From Dolomedes plantarius (Eukaryota > Arthropoda > Arachnida > Araneae > Dolomedidae), in NCBI GenBank assembly GCA_907164885.2, contig OU015494.1, positions 93,501 to 157,500 on the forward strand: a DNA stretch of 64,000 bases, written 5' to 3'. A model generated the notes under the pieces. The model had not been told where the DNA came from, did no database searches, and was given only the letters and a program-made list of their open reading frames with translations. The position numbers were made by a program, and so were the translations under genes. This document shows, piece after piece, positions 47,040-58,653 of the stretch (positions are counted from its first letter, which is position 1; the number at the start of each line of letters is the position of its first letter).

Positions 47040-48560
47040 GTGTTGCCCCTAAAATTAAAAGAAAAGAAGAGACTAAAATATTTAAAAAAAAACTCTGAAA
47101 AACAGCAAGTCAAACCAGTAATTAATATGACGCCATGTGAATTATATCAAAAAAGAAAATTGGGGAAAAAAGTTCCAAAAATTATTGACAGAAGAAAAGC
47201 AGTGAACAGGAAATATCAGATACGGAAGATGTGCAACAGCAACATGTAGCAAGAATTCAAATAGTATTCCTATGTTTATTACGAAAATACGTCATTTGTA
47301 AAGATAATATAGTAACATTTAACAGTTTCGAAACAGAAAAAGAGGGGAAATACAAAAAGTGGATCTTGGAGAAAACTAATTATTCTTGTAAGGGTGTTAA
47401 AAAAGTCGCAACAAAATCTGTAAATAAGGAGATACAAACAGCATTAAATTTAGTTACTAAATTAAAAGAGAATATAAACCGTTATTTGGTTCATCTTGGC
47501 AACATTAAACATCAATATACAAGCATAGCAGATTTAAAGAACAATCTACAACCTAATGCAGTACTAGTACATATAGACTTCAGTGAAAATTACTGTTGTA
47601 AGTATAGTGAAGAAATCCAATCAGTGCACTTTGATGGAGTTCTCAACCAAATTTCATTGCACAGAGATGCGCAACGAAACTGTGTTCTTTACCAGACGCA
47701 AAAGGATTCGTTAACATTGATTCCTTTTGCCATTGGAAGAAAATGACTCAGACATGACACATCGGCCATCTGGGCTCATCTACAGACCATTTCAAAATAT
47801 TTTTATCAAGAACCAGCATTCAATTAATACTGTTCATATGTTAGGTGATGGACCCTGTACACCAGGGGTGTCAAACACAAAGGCTACCTTGGGCCAAACA
47901 AACAAGGTTTAACTATAGATGTGCCGCAAAAAAATCAATATTAATAGAAACGTAGGTTTATTTACCTAATTACATTTGAATAATTGAATAATTATTTACC
48001 TAATTATTCAACATAAATATATGCATTTTGTTTAATAATAGCAAAAAAGAGTATCATTAAAAAAACATTTAGCGAATTCTTCCTATCTTATTATAATTCT
48101 GCGTCGGTTATTTTATTATATATTATTGTGTGCCAATATATTGGCCGGGCCGCAAAAATGTTCGTCGCGGGCCGCGAGTTTGACACCCCTGCTGTACACA
48201 ATACAGAAACAAAATGTTTCATTTGTTAAGGTATCGCACACAAGAATAGTTTCCCAGCATCCAAAACTTGACATGGAATTATACAGAGGCAGGCCATGGG
48301 AAAGGTGCACCTGACAGCAAAGGAGATACTTTTAAAACGTACAACAGATAGAATTAATTATAGCTGAAAGTAAAGATGTCAACACATTTGAAACTTTAAG
48401 CAAATTTTTAAGGTAAGGATGTACAGAAAGCAAGATATTTTCAACTGATGATGACATGATATGAAAAGCTGATAATATGTCAGCAGAAGATTTAGAACCA
48501 TTTTTGGGCAAGATTCCTCAGATTGTATATACTTCAGCACATACAGTAATGAACTTTCAT
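47040..48560 (+). pseudogene. DFSENY transposon-like family, copy 2, with nested hAT MITE
   Basis: Two open pieces (47040-47249 and 47231-47746) give a protein rich in Lys with LGNIKHQYTSIADLKNNL and HIDFSENYCCKYSEEIQSVHFDG; the run with two acidic residues looks catalytic but that is inference. After the MITE, sequence continues with LGDGPC ... QYRNK, a WNYTEAG-like turn and GKGAPDSKGDTFKRTTDRIN (about 48230-48350), then decays to about 48560. Similar proteins occur in multiple copies in several animal genomes in my memory, often as unnamed predicted proteins. Several stops; not functional. Confidence 0.65.
47863..48191. mobile_element. hAT-type MITE, 329 bp
   Basis: Ends CAGGGGTGTCAAAC and its inverse TTTGACACCCCTG, with the GGCC-rich subterminal sequence typical of Charlie-like hAT elements. 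CTGTACAC flanks both sides (47855-47862 and 48192-48199), a perfect 8-bp duplication. Noncoding. Confidence 0.95.
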
Positions 48561-49368
48561 TCACTTTTTGTCTTTCAGTGCAAGATTTTCAAATGCACTT
48601 ATTTTCAATTAAATTCTGAAAATAAAAGAAAAAAAATCTACAGCAAAGAAAGATCAAAATATTAAAAACACTAAATACAAAGTTTGTGAGTAGGTGATGG
48701 TAAATTATGATAAAACACTGTATCCTAGAGAGATCCTATTAGTAGACGTCGAAAATTTCACTATAAATGGTCATGGTTTCAACAGGAAACTACATATAAA
48801 CATGACCCTCAACAAAGGACATTCATGCTTACAGCTTGATAGGTATAAAATATGAACTGCCCCAGCCTACACCTTGCAATAGCAGGGAAAGCCAGTATAA
48901 ATTTCTTGATAAATAATTTTACATGTGCCTATTTATGGATAAAATTTTTACTATAATTAAATAAATCATTATGGAAATAATGTATTATTCTTGCCTACTA
49001 CTAATTACATCAAAACTAGTTTGAAGAAAGAAAATTTAAAATTCATTAACATACTTATTATTTCAATTTATCCATTTATTTATTTTGGTTAAAATCTCTT
49101 TAAATCCTGTGTTATATACGTAATTCAGATTTTAAAACATACTAAATTATGTAGAAGCAGAAAAAAAAACTTAAAATAAAAAGATTCTTATACAAGTCAA
49201 CAGATGGCAGCAGGAGCAAAACGAAATTTATGCTGGATTGAGATTGCTCTCTGTAGACCCCGTGTGCAGAGACTATAAACCCTACTTTCTTATTTTAATT
49301 ATTAGGCAAGTAAGTTCCACTTACCTTCTGAGTTCGTGCTAAGGGCCGCTGGCTCTCAAATCCAGTTC
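48561..49368. other. Noncoding stretch, nothing recognised
   Basis: AT-rich; no supported features. Confidence 0.4.
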
Positions 49369-49641
49369 TGTTGTTCAGACATTTAAATCAGACTCGAAAT
49401 CATTCTACAACTAACAATTAAACGAACATTTAATAATACGTACACGTTACATTTACTACAAACTACACTAACAATTAAACAAAGGCGTTACACATTAAGA
49501 TTATACGAGTTCTCTCTATCTTCATTCAGTCCCATTACGGTTCTGTCCCGTTTCTATCTCGCTTCTCTCGTCCTATGTTGTGAAGACGTTCGCGCCCCCT
49601 ATCGGTCTGCTGGGCTGCCGGAACACCCCGCATACAGAACA
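49369..49641 (-). repeat. Candidate LTR with adjacent primer-site-like sequence
   Basis: On the minus strand the segment starts TGTTCTGTATGCGG, ends TCTGAACAACA, and four bases later reads TGGATTTGAGAGCCAGCGG, which could pair with the 3' CCA end of a tRNA. A splice-donor-like CAGAAGGTAAGT follows. It is more GC-rich than its surroundings. Only one copy is present, so this is tentative. Confidence 0.4.
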
Positions 49642-49883
49642 AAGCAAGTATTAGTGCACTCTTGCTATCCCCACCACCTTTGCCTTTGGCCATGAAGCTT
49701 TGACCAACATCTAATACGAAAGATCTGTGATGCTGCCATCTATATCCAGAAATTTAAACGATTAGTATAATGTAATATATAAGTATAGTCAGATACAATT
49801 TCCAGGTGGACAACTCGCGTAACAAAGCATACAAAAATGCATACATAAATTTTGCTAAAAAGGCCCTTCCTTTGATGTTTATA
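49642..49883. other. Short noncoding gap before Tc1 copy 1
   Basis: No features seen. On the minus strand of the candidate LTR this would be upstream; it contains a purine run (GGTGGTGGGGA on the minus strand near 49665). Confidence 0.3.
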
Positions 49884-51294
49884 CACTGCTGGCCACTGTA
49901 AATGCAACGCCTTGAAGGAAACATGCAAATAACATGAAATTTACAACATACATTAGCGGAGGTGAGATATGCAAATGATTAGAATTTCAGCGCAGACGCA
50001 CATCACGCGCGCCTGTGGCGCCACGTCAAAGCGCTATTTAAGGCTTCGAGATTTCGACGATTTCAAGTTCGGCAATTGTGTTTTTCTTGTGGTTTTTTTA
50101 AAAAAAAACGATCAATTATACCTCGTCGAAAACAGCGATCATCTTTTGATCAAGTATCCGAGTTCGACAGAGGAAGGATAGTGGCCTACCGAGATTGTGG
50201 ATTATCTATCAGGGAAATCGATAGTCGTGTTGGACGAAACCAAACAACTATAATGCGGATATGTGATAGTTGGATGCAGGAGGGTACGACGGACCGGCGT
50301 GTTCGATCGCATCCACCTCAGCGCACCACTTCACGTGATGACAGACAAATTGTGCGCATGGCAGTGACGGATCGCTCAGTCACATCACGAACCATAGCAC
50401 AGCACATGCAGTCTGTAACGCGTCGTCCAGTGTCTGCGCGTACCATTCGACGCCGTTTACAGCAGAGTGGTCTGTCCGCAAGACGTCCATTGCTTTGTCT
50501 ACCCTTGACGCAGAACCACAGACGTCTCCGCCGCCAATGGTGCGATGACAGAAGGATGTGGACGGCAGAATGGAATGAAATTGTCTTTACTAACGAGTCA
50601 CGCTTCTGTCTGCAACACCACCATGGACGCATTCGAATCTGGAGACACCGTGAAGAGAGGATGCTGAACAGCTGCGTTATGCACCGCCACACTGGTCCTG
50701 CACCGGGTATTATGGTATGGGGCGGTATTGGATATCACTCTCGCACACCTCTAGTACCCATTGCCGGTACTTTAAACAGCCAGCGCTAGATCTCCGAGGT
50801 GTTGGAGTCAGTTATCCTTCCTTACCTTCAGGGCTTGCCCACAGCCATATTTCAACAGGATAATGCGCGACCACCCGTGGCACGCATTGTCCAACGATTC
50901 TTCGTCAATCGCCAGATTGAATTGCTTCCCTGGCCGCCTCGCTCTCTGGATCTTTCGCCGATAGAAAACATGTGGTCCATGGTTGCTCTACGATTGACCC
51001 AGATTTCATCCCCAGCTGCCACAGCAGATTAACTTTGGCAACGTGTGGAAGCTGCTTGGTCTGCTGTACCACAAGAACTCATCCAAAGTCTCTTGGAATC
51101 AATGGCGAGGCGTGTGGCAGCGGTGATCTCCAACAATGGCGGCTATTCTGGCTACTGATTTTGGCAGGAACCACACTTCACAGAAGTCTATAAATTTAAT
51201 CATTTGATACTTGGTAAACATGTTATCTACAAAATAAATTTTGTTGTGATATCTCTTGTCTTTCTTAGTGTTGCAATTTGGGTGGCCAGCAGTG
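49884..51294 (+). mobile_element. Tc1-like transposon, copy 1 (1411 bp)
   Basis: Terminal inverted repeats (CACTGCTGGCCACTGTAAAT at left; the right end reads inward CACTGCTGGCCACCCAAATT) are flanked by TA on both sides. The sequence is about 95 percent like copy 2 at 57161-58566. Confidence 0.95.
50118..51032 (+). pseudogene. Tc1 (DD34E) transposase, copy 1, inactivated
   Basis: Aligned with copy 2, the start codon is ATA, the first catalytic Asp is Asn (FTNESRF, near 50590), and a TAG at 50787-50789 cuts the frame; the rest (50799-51032) stays in frame with QQDNARPPVAR and SPIENMW. The TAA at 51030-51032 is shared with copy 2 and is followed by about 45 in-frame codons. Confidence 0.93.
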
Positions 51295-51309
51295 TATATA
51301 TATATATAA

Positions 51310-51373
<64 letters not shown>

Positions 51374-51474
51374 TATATATATAAATATGCATATATATAC
51401 ATATATACATATATATATATTATATATATATAAATATGCATACATATATATATATTATATATATATAAATATGC

Positions 51475-51515
<41 letters not shown>
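51295..51515. repeat. (TA)n-rich microsatellite with TATGCATA variants
   Basis: Alternating TA with interspersed ATATGCATA and ACATATATA blocks. It separates the Tc1 right end from the gypsy A left LTR. Frames on both strands here (for example 51204-51569) are simple-repeat artefacts. Confidence 0.97.
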
Positions 51516-51519
<4 letters not shown>

Positions 51520-52304
51520 ATAATAACGGCCCACCATTATATAAAGCGTATTTAAAATTACCCTGTTAATAAAGCACGACCCCTTTTTCCAAAATTGGAA
51601 CCTAAAAGTAAAATAAGATAAATTATATTATTCCTGCAGATCAATATACAGGCATGTGGGGTAGCTGAACTCAATAACATCCCCAGAGATGAGTGTTAGA
51701 AGTTTATGAGATGATGAATGTCAGTATAGTGTCAAAGAGCCCTCGAATCACTCTAAATTTATAGGTTCTGTAACGTCAAAAACCACTTTGCAAGAATTTT
51801 ATGCCCAACTTATCCTACACTCAGGTCAAGAGGTCGCGGTTCTAGCAAGCGCGGCATCTAGCAGTAATGTCCCCGAAAAACTTAAGTGGACACGTGATCG
51901 CCACGAATTTAAAGTCGCCCAATTAAAATATTAAGAAGTTTTAGGCCCTCTGGCGTAAATATCGCAAAGCACTTATTTACTATGTTCGTGAAAAGAAGAT
52001 TCCTGTCTCTTGGTTTCTAACTGTCGTTGCTGTCGGACATGCGGTCCGCTTCTGTCTTATAAGGTAATCCGCGCCTCGTCAGGCCAAGTCATGTGGCCGC
52101 TGCAGCTAAAGCCTTCTGATAAATAAAGCACGTCTTGGAATTTGTTTATTTCATCTATGGCTCCATGTGTGTTTCTATCCAAGTTGTGTGCAGCGCTTTA
52201 CGGTATGATCAACACTTCGCCCAACTGCATCACTCCCTCGTGCCGGCTACGCCTCCGATAAGTGCTATGCCTCTCCTCCGCGGCGTGAGGTACGGGGCAT
52301 CACA
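51516..52304 (+). repeat. 5' LTR, gypsy A subtype A1 (789 bp)
   Basis: TGTGATAATAACGG at the start and GGGGCATCACA at the end. It lacks about 9 bp (around 51735) present in the 3' LTR. AATAAA occurs near 51573 and at 52122-52127. Confidence 0.95.
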
Positions 52305-52306
52305 AG

Positions 52307-52318
52307 AGTCGGCAGGAT
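52307..52318 (+). promoter_or_regulatory. Possible primer site, internal tRNA-Ser match
   Basis: Two bases after the LTR the sequence AGTCGGCAGGAT matches the complement of tRNA-Ser, but beginning seven or eight bases in from its end; the part that would pair with the CCA tail is replaced by the LTR end. Tentative. Confidence 0.4.
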
Positions 52319-53062
52319 CCCTGCGTCGGAAGAGAAAGTGGTTGTTTTCACACCCCCTCCAAATCTGTGTTGTTTACGGTGAGTGTTTTGTTTACGTTGT
52401 GAACGTCGCTCCAGATCATCGCAAAATATTCTCCTAGTGCTCGAATAAGTATTTACACGCTTCTTCTATGTTCAGTGTGGGGCAATTTCCCGCATAAAAT
52501 TATTGAGCTTTCTCCTTCTCGTGATCGTGAAAATTCTATTACTAAAATATGTTGTGCAAAATATCTACAAAAATATCTTGAGAAATTTGTGCAGTTTCTC
52601 CATCTGGTTTTGCTGCAACGGGAAGAAAATTGTGTAAAACGTCAGCCGCTTGTTCCTGGGCTACCGTATCAAACTTCATTTCGTGAGATTTTTTTTTTGC
52701 AAACTAAAAAAATGCGTAATCATCTTTTAAGAGTCATCACTTCGAGTTTCGTACTTATGTACTCAGTGTGTGTACTGCCCTGCAAGGAGATGAAAACAAG
52801 TCGTGTGCAGTTTTGGTTCAATGTGCCGTTATTCCAACGTATGCATCAATAAAAAAATTTAAAAAAAATTGTTTTTGAAATTAAAATGTTCACTTTAAAA
52901 GAAGTTAAAGGTAGGTCAGAAAAAATAAGAAAATGAAAATGATCTAATTGATTTATAGTGATCATATTTTATTTTTGTACGGTATTTATGTGAGTGATAT
53001 TTATATTATTGAAAGTTTTATGTAATATATGGATGTTTTTACGTTCTGGAAAACTGCTAATC
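52319..53062 (+). other. 5' leader of gypsy A
   Basis: Frames at 52135-52437 and 52475-52852 have no retroelement motif. The sequence leads to the Gag start at 53063. Confidence 0.5.
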
Positions 53063-54150
53063 ATGTCTGAGAGTGAAGACACAATACCCCCTACCAATGG
53101 TCAATTGCCAAATGTAACCGACGAGAGTGCTCCAATCTAGCCTAAATCAGTAATTACTAGCACTAGTAATGTAATACCCCCTACCAATGTCAACATACCA
53201 AATGTACTGGATCAAAGTACTTCAATGGAACCTAAATTAGTAGCCGCCAGCACCAGTACTGAATTAAAAATGCTTAGTACTGCTGAACAGCACATTATTA
53301 GTTTTGATGCCGAAGCTGGCATAAATCTGGATTCATGGCTAAACTATTTTAACCGAAAGTGTCAGGAAAGTTGTAAAAATGAAGAATGGAAAATAAATAA
53401 CTTAAGTAAATATCTAAAGGGGAAAGCACTTACTGTTTTTATTAATTCTTGTTTAGATGTTCAAAATTGGGAACAATTGTGTTTGATTTTGAGGGAAAAT
53501 TTCATAGAAATCAAGGTAGTCTCCTTTAGTGAATTCACTAATCTTAAATTAAAGGAGGCTAAAGGGGTTACTGATTATTTCCATAAGAAATTGGCATGTG
53601 GTCGAAAGCTGGGATTATCAAACAGTCTATTAATGGAGGGTTAACTGATGGTCTTCCTCCAAATCTTCAGCAGTTCATGGCGCTTAGTCCTCCTGCTACC
53701 CCAACAGCATGGCTCACTTTAATTTCTAAATTACTTAAAAGTCAAGAGACACATGCTGAAACTAACTGTCCAAGACCTCCACAAGCAAATAATTTCAGTC
53801 CCAGACCTCCACAAGCAAATAATTTCAGTCGTAGAATTCCACAAAATAACAGATTTAATTTTAGACCTGGATTTCAACGACCACCATATTATTGAAATTT
53901 CAACAGTAGCAATCCGAATAATTTCAATAACTCATACCCAAGATTTCAACCACCAAGAACTCAATATAATAATGTCCATTCCCAAACTCAACTGCCTCCA
54001 GCTAAATGTAGAGAGTGTACAGGGAGAGGAATACTGAATGCATATCATTGGGTGCAGACGTGCCCCTTTAGAAATGCACTTACTAATCCGATGCCTCCTC
54101 AAGTAGTGGAAAACACTGAGAGTCAGGTACCTAACCTTAATGATGACAAC
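53063..54150 (+). pseudogene. Gag of gypsy A
   Basis: The frame starting MSESEDTIPPTNG at 53063 meets a TAG near 53138, then runs through a capsid-like helical region (53225-53640, WLNYFNRKCQES, ALTVFINSCLD) to a frameshift near 53640. The next frame has a Pro/Asn-rich linker with a 10-residue repeat (RPPQANNFS twice) and, after a TGA at 53893, a Cys/His cluster at 54007-54063 with spacing C-x2-C-x9-H-x4-C, longer than the usual zinc knuckle (C-x2-C-x4-H-x4-C). The frame passes into pol, as in single-polyprotein elements. Confidence 0.85.
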
Positions 54151-57100
54151 CAGATTTGACAACTAAACGTATCCGGATACATAAATAAGAGACGAATTCC
54201 TTGTGTGATAGATACTGGTAGCTCCTTGTCTATCATCCCCTCGACTTTGACAACCCAACATAGACTAAAAACACAGACGTCTGAAAGACTTTTAGTCAAA
54301 CAAGCAAAATGCCTTCTCCAATTAAAGAGATCATGTTTATTTAACCTATGCATTGGAAATGTTACTAAAAAGGTAAAAATGTACGTTATAGACAATGATT
54401 TACCTTATATAATCCTGGGATTACCAGAATGTGGACAATTTCAACTAAACATTGATTGTAATTCCATGCAAATTTATCAAAATGGACTAATAATTCCACG
54501 TAATAAAATGTTTATGTGTACACCAATGTCATTTCATATTAATAATAATCCGTCCAAATGTGTAAATCTTAAACCAAATGTAAGTCAAAATGTAAACGAT
54601 GTAGGTACTGAGTTGGTTCACATTCCTATGACCTCTGAAAACAATTCTGAAACTTTCCAGACTGTCAATAGAGAGAATGGTGAACTCAATTCTTTATTGT
54701 ATAAATACTCGCATATATTCTCTAAGGACAAGTATGATATAGGGTTAATTAGGGTTGAACCCCAGCGTGTTAGACTTAAGTCTGAGCTTCCTGTGTCCTT
54801 AAGACCTTATCGTACTTCTCCTAAAGAAGTAGAGGAAATAAAAAGCCAGATTGAGAAATTGTTACAAGCAGGTATTATAAGATAAAGTAGTATCTCATAC
54901 TCGTCTCCCGTCATTTTGGCTTTTAAGCATGATGAAGGCAAGCGTACAAGATTATGTATAGATTTTAGAAAATTACATGCAATTACCAAAACAGATGTTG
55001 AGCCTTTACCCCGCATAGATTGTCTATTAGACAAATTAAGTCAAGCTAAAATATTTTCAACACTAGATTTAACTTCAGGCTACTGGCATATTCCAATTCA
55101 CCCGCAGGATATTGAAAAACTTGCCTTTGCAACAAGTTTCGGGTTATTTGAATGGCTTCGTCTACCTTTTGGCTTAATAAATGCCCCAGGAATCTTTAAC
55201 AGAACCATTAGTAGAATTTTGGCTAAATATAAGATTAACTTTGCTTATAACTATTTCGATGATATTATTATTTTTTCTTCATCTGAAGAGGAGCATTGGC
55301 AACACTTACAACAAATTTTTGAAATCTGTAAGAAAGAAAACATTAAACTTAAATTATCTAAATGTGTGTTCGCCAAAGACAAAATTAATTTTCTTGGTTA
55401 TGAAGTTCAACAAGGAAAAATTACTCCAAATAATGCCAACATTGATAGTATTCAGAAGTTACAACCTCCTAAGAACATAAAGGAGTTGCAACGTTTCTTA
55501 GGATCTCTCAATGTATATAATAAGTTTATCCCTAAGTATGCTCAAATTCGGTATCCATTAAATAGACTTTTGAAAAAAAATGTTAAGTGGAATTGGACAG
55601 AAGAATGCCAGAGTGCATTCGAAAAATTAAAACATGTGTTAATTTCTAAACCTGTTCATCAATTATATGATTCTAAATTACCATGTCATGTATATGTTGA
55701 TGCCTCAAAAAATGCAGTTGGAGCTGTGTTGAAACAGCCTGATGCCTCTAATATATTACATCCTGTTGCATATCATTCAAGGACATTACGTAATTATGAA
55801 CAAAATTATGCTATCACGGAATTGGAATGTTTGTCGATTGTGGATGCTTTAGACAAATTCTACTATTATCTCCATGGCCAAAAATTTGTCATTCATACTG
55901 ACCATGCGGCTCTTGTTTGGCTCAAAAATATAAAAAATCTAAGAGGTCGGTTATTCCGCTGGTCCTTAAAACTCTGTATGTTTGATTATGAAATTAAATA
56001 CCAAAAAGGCTCCACAAATGTCGAAGCTGATATGCTCTCAAGGCATCCTGTTTCCCAACATCTTCAACATACTGTACATTTATTAGACTTGGATGAAATT
56101 AAAACACAACAGAAAAATGACAACCTTCATGATCCAAAGTATCAAGAGATAAATGATGTAATCATATTAAAAAGAAAAAATCTACATAAAATTGTTGTTC
56201 CTATGTCACTACGTTTAAAATTGTTGCAAAAGTGTCACGATCAATTTGGTCATCCTGGTGTACAAAAAATGCTAAATTTGATTACTCCTCAGTATTATTG
56301 GCCTCATATAACTGAGGATATTGCAAAGTTTGTCAAAACACTGTGCAACATGCCAATTTAACAAGAAATCAAAATTGAAAAAATTTGGAATTATGCAAAT
56401 TGTATCTCCAACAGATAAACCTTTTGAATGTATTTCTGTTGATACTGTCGGTGGCTTTAACTACTATAATTCTACAAAAAAATATCTCCACATTGCCATA
56501 GACCATGCAACAAGATATGTGTGGGCATTTCCCTCTAAAAGTGTCACCACAGAAATGTATGCCAACTGCCTTAAGCAAATATTCCAAGTTCAGGCACCAG
56601 AAAAAATTCTAACGGATAGGAATGCAGCCTTTACTTCATGACGATTCAGGAGATTTCTTCAAAATTATAATGTGAAACAGCTTTTGACTTCAGCACATCA
56701 TACCTCAGACCAACGGTAAAGTGGAGCGAGTGAATCAATCAATAGTAAGTAGGCTAAAATGTAAAGTCAATTCTTCGTCCACTAAAGTTCCTTGGACACG
56801 TTTGTTCGAACAAGTCATTACCGAATATAACAATAGTCCCCATTCAGTTACAAAATTTACCCCTGCATACTTAATGTTTGGCAAGCAGCCTTATGACTCC
56901 CCTATAAATCAAACTAATTACCCTCCAGTGGATGAAGCTCGAAAACTAGCAAAACAAAGGACAATAGATTATCATAATAAAAACAAAATTAGGTATGATG
57001 CTCGCTTTGTACCCTCTAAATTTAAACCTGGTGATGCTGTAATCTTAGAACAATTTTCATTTCCAAATACCCGTAAACTTTCAGCCCCTTATTCTGGCCG

Positions 57101-57160
57101 TTACAAAATTTTAAAACAGTGTTCTGAAGTGACTTATGAAATAGATAAGCCAAATCAATA

Positions 57161-58566
57161 CACTGCTGGCCACTGTAAATGCAACACCCTGAAGGAAACA
57201 TGCAAATAACATGAAATTTACAGCATGCATTAGCGGAGGTGAGATATGCACATGATTGGAATTTCAGCGCAGACGCACATCACGCGCGCCAGTGGCGCCA
57301 CTTCAAAGCGCTATTTAAGTCTTGGAGATTTCGACGATTTCAAGTTCGGCAATTGTGTTTTTCTTGTGGTTTTTTCAAGAAAACGATCAATTATGCCTCG
57401 TCGAAAACAGCGATCATCTTTTGATCAAGTATCCGAGTTCGACAGAGGAAGGATAGTGGCCTACCGAGATTGTGGATTATCTTTCAGGGAAATCGGTAGT
57501 CGTGTTGGACGAAACCAAACAACTGTAATGCGGGTATGTGATCGTTGGATGCAGGAGGGTACGACGGATCGGCGTGTTCGATCTCGTCCACCTCAGCTCA
57601 CCACTTCACGTGATGACAGGCAAATTGTGCGCATGGCAGTGACGGATCGCTCAGTCTCATTACGAACCATAGCACAGCACATGCAGTCTGTAACGCATCA
57701 TCCAGTGTCTGCGCGTACCATTCGACGCCGTTTACAGCAGAGTGGTCTGTCCGCAAGACGTCCATTGCTTTGTCTACCCTTGACGCTGAACCAGAGACGT
57801 CTCCGCCGCCAATGGTGCGATGACAGAAGGATGTGGACGGCAGAATGGAATGAAATTGTCTTTACTGACGAGTCACGCTTCTGTCTGCAACACCACGATG
57901 GTCGCATTCGAGTCTGGAGACACCGTGAAGAAAGGATGCTGAACAGCTGCGTTATACACCGCCACACTGGTCCTGCACCGGGTATTATGGTATGGGGCGG
58001 TATTGGATATCACTCTCGCACACCAGTACGCATTGCCGGTACTTTAAACAGCCAGCGCTACATCTCCGAGGTGTTGGAGCCAGTTGTCCTTCCTTACATT
58101 CAGGGCTTGCCCACAGCCATATTTCAACAGGATAATGCGCGACCACCCGTGGCACGCATTGTCCAACGATTCTTCGTCAATCGCCAGATTGAATTGCTTC
58201 CCTGGCCGCCTCGCTCTCTGGATCTTTCGCCGATAGAAAACATGTGGTCCATGGTTGCTCTACGATTGACCCAGATTTCATCCCCAGCTGCCACAGCAGA
58301 TTAACTTTGGCAACGTGTGGAAGCTGCTTGGTCTGCTGTACCACAAGAACTCATCCAAAGTCTCTTTGAATCAATGCCGAGGCGTGTGGCAGCGGTGATC
58401 CCCAACAATGGCGGCTACTCTGGCTACTGATTTTGGCAGGAACCACACTTCACAGAAGTCTATAAATTTAATCATTTGATACTTGGTCAACATGTTATCT
58501 ACAAAATAAATTTTGTTGTGATATCTCTTGTCTTTCTTGGTGTTGCAATTTGGGTGGCCAGCAGTG
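57161..58566 (+). mobile_element. Tc1-like transposon, copy 2 (1406 bp), nested in gypsy A
   Basis: Same terminal repeats as copy 1, TA at 57159-57160 and 58567-58568. The inverted gypsy A copy in this window shows the empty site (reverse complement CCAAATCAATATAATAACAG around 63165-63185), with a single TA. Confidence 0.97.
57393..58304 (+). CDS. Tc1 (DD34E) transposase, nearly intact
   Basis: 303 codons from ATG at 57393 (MPRRKQRSSFDQVSEFDRGR). The ATG is chosen because homologous Tc1 proteins start there; an upstream start at 57246 only adds non-conserved residues. The N-terminal half has two helix-turn-helix motifs (residues about 15-60 and 75-125) joined by a GRPR-type linker, here RSRPPQ. 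The catalytic residues are Asp159 (FTDESRF), Asp247 (QQDNARPP) and Glu282 (SPIENMW); 34 residues separate the last two. The protein cuts and reinserts the element at TA. The TAA at 58302 comes about 45 codons before the family's usual end; the downstream codons stay in frame (to YSGY, stop near 58428). Confidence 0.93.
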   Translation: MPRRKQRSSFDQVSEFDRGRIVAYRDCGLSFREIGSRVGRNQTTVMRVCDRWMQEGTTDRRVRSRPPQLTTSRDDRQIVRMAVTDRSVSLRTIAQHMQSVTHHPVSARTIRRRLQQSGLSARRPLLCLPLTLNQRRLRRQWCDDRRMWTAEWNEIVFTDESRFCLQHHDGRIRVWRHREERMLNSCVIHRHTGPAPGIMVWGGIGYHSRTPVRIAGTLNSQRYISEVLEPVVLPYIQGLPTAIFQQDNARPPVARIVQRFFVNRQIELLPWPPRSLDLSPIENMWSMVALRLTQISSPAATAD

Positions 58567-58653
58567 TATAATAACAGGGCTACTGAAATTGTACATGCAT
58601 CCAAGTTGAGATATTACAATCCACCTGCCGAATTTAAAGTATACCATGAATGA

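Larger units (their letters stand above)
54151..58653 (+). pseudogene. Pol of gypsy A (protease, RT, RNase H, integrase), split by Tc1
   Basis: Protease has VIDTGSSLSIIP (54208). Reverse transcriptase (54760-55500) has FSTLDLTSGYWHIPIHP, LPFGLINAPGIF and YFDDIIIFSS (about 55251). RNase H has HVYVDASKNAVGAV, TELECLSIVDAL and HTDHAALVWLK and ends EADMLSRHP. Integrase has the His-His-Cys-Cys finger (HDQFGHPG ... to about 56345), SVDTVGGFNYY and LTDRNAAF, and after the Glu region a C-terminal part to 57160, continued after the Tc1 at 58567-58653 (SKLRYYNPPAEF). Breaks: TGA at 54157, TAA at 54883, frameshift near 56335, TGA at 56639, frameshift near 56705. Confidence 0.93.

Noticed and set aside
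50318..50692. Minus-strand Arg/Cys-rich frame, repeated at 57698-57967
   Set aside because: Antisense shadow of the Tc1 transposase.
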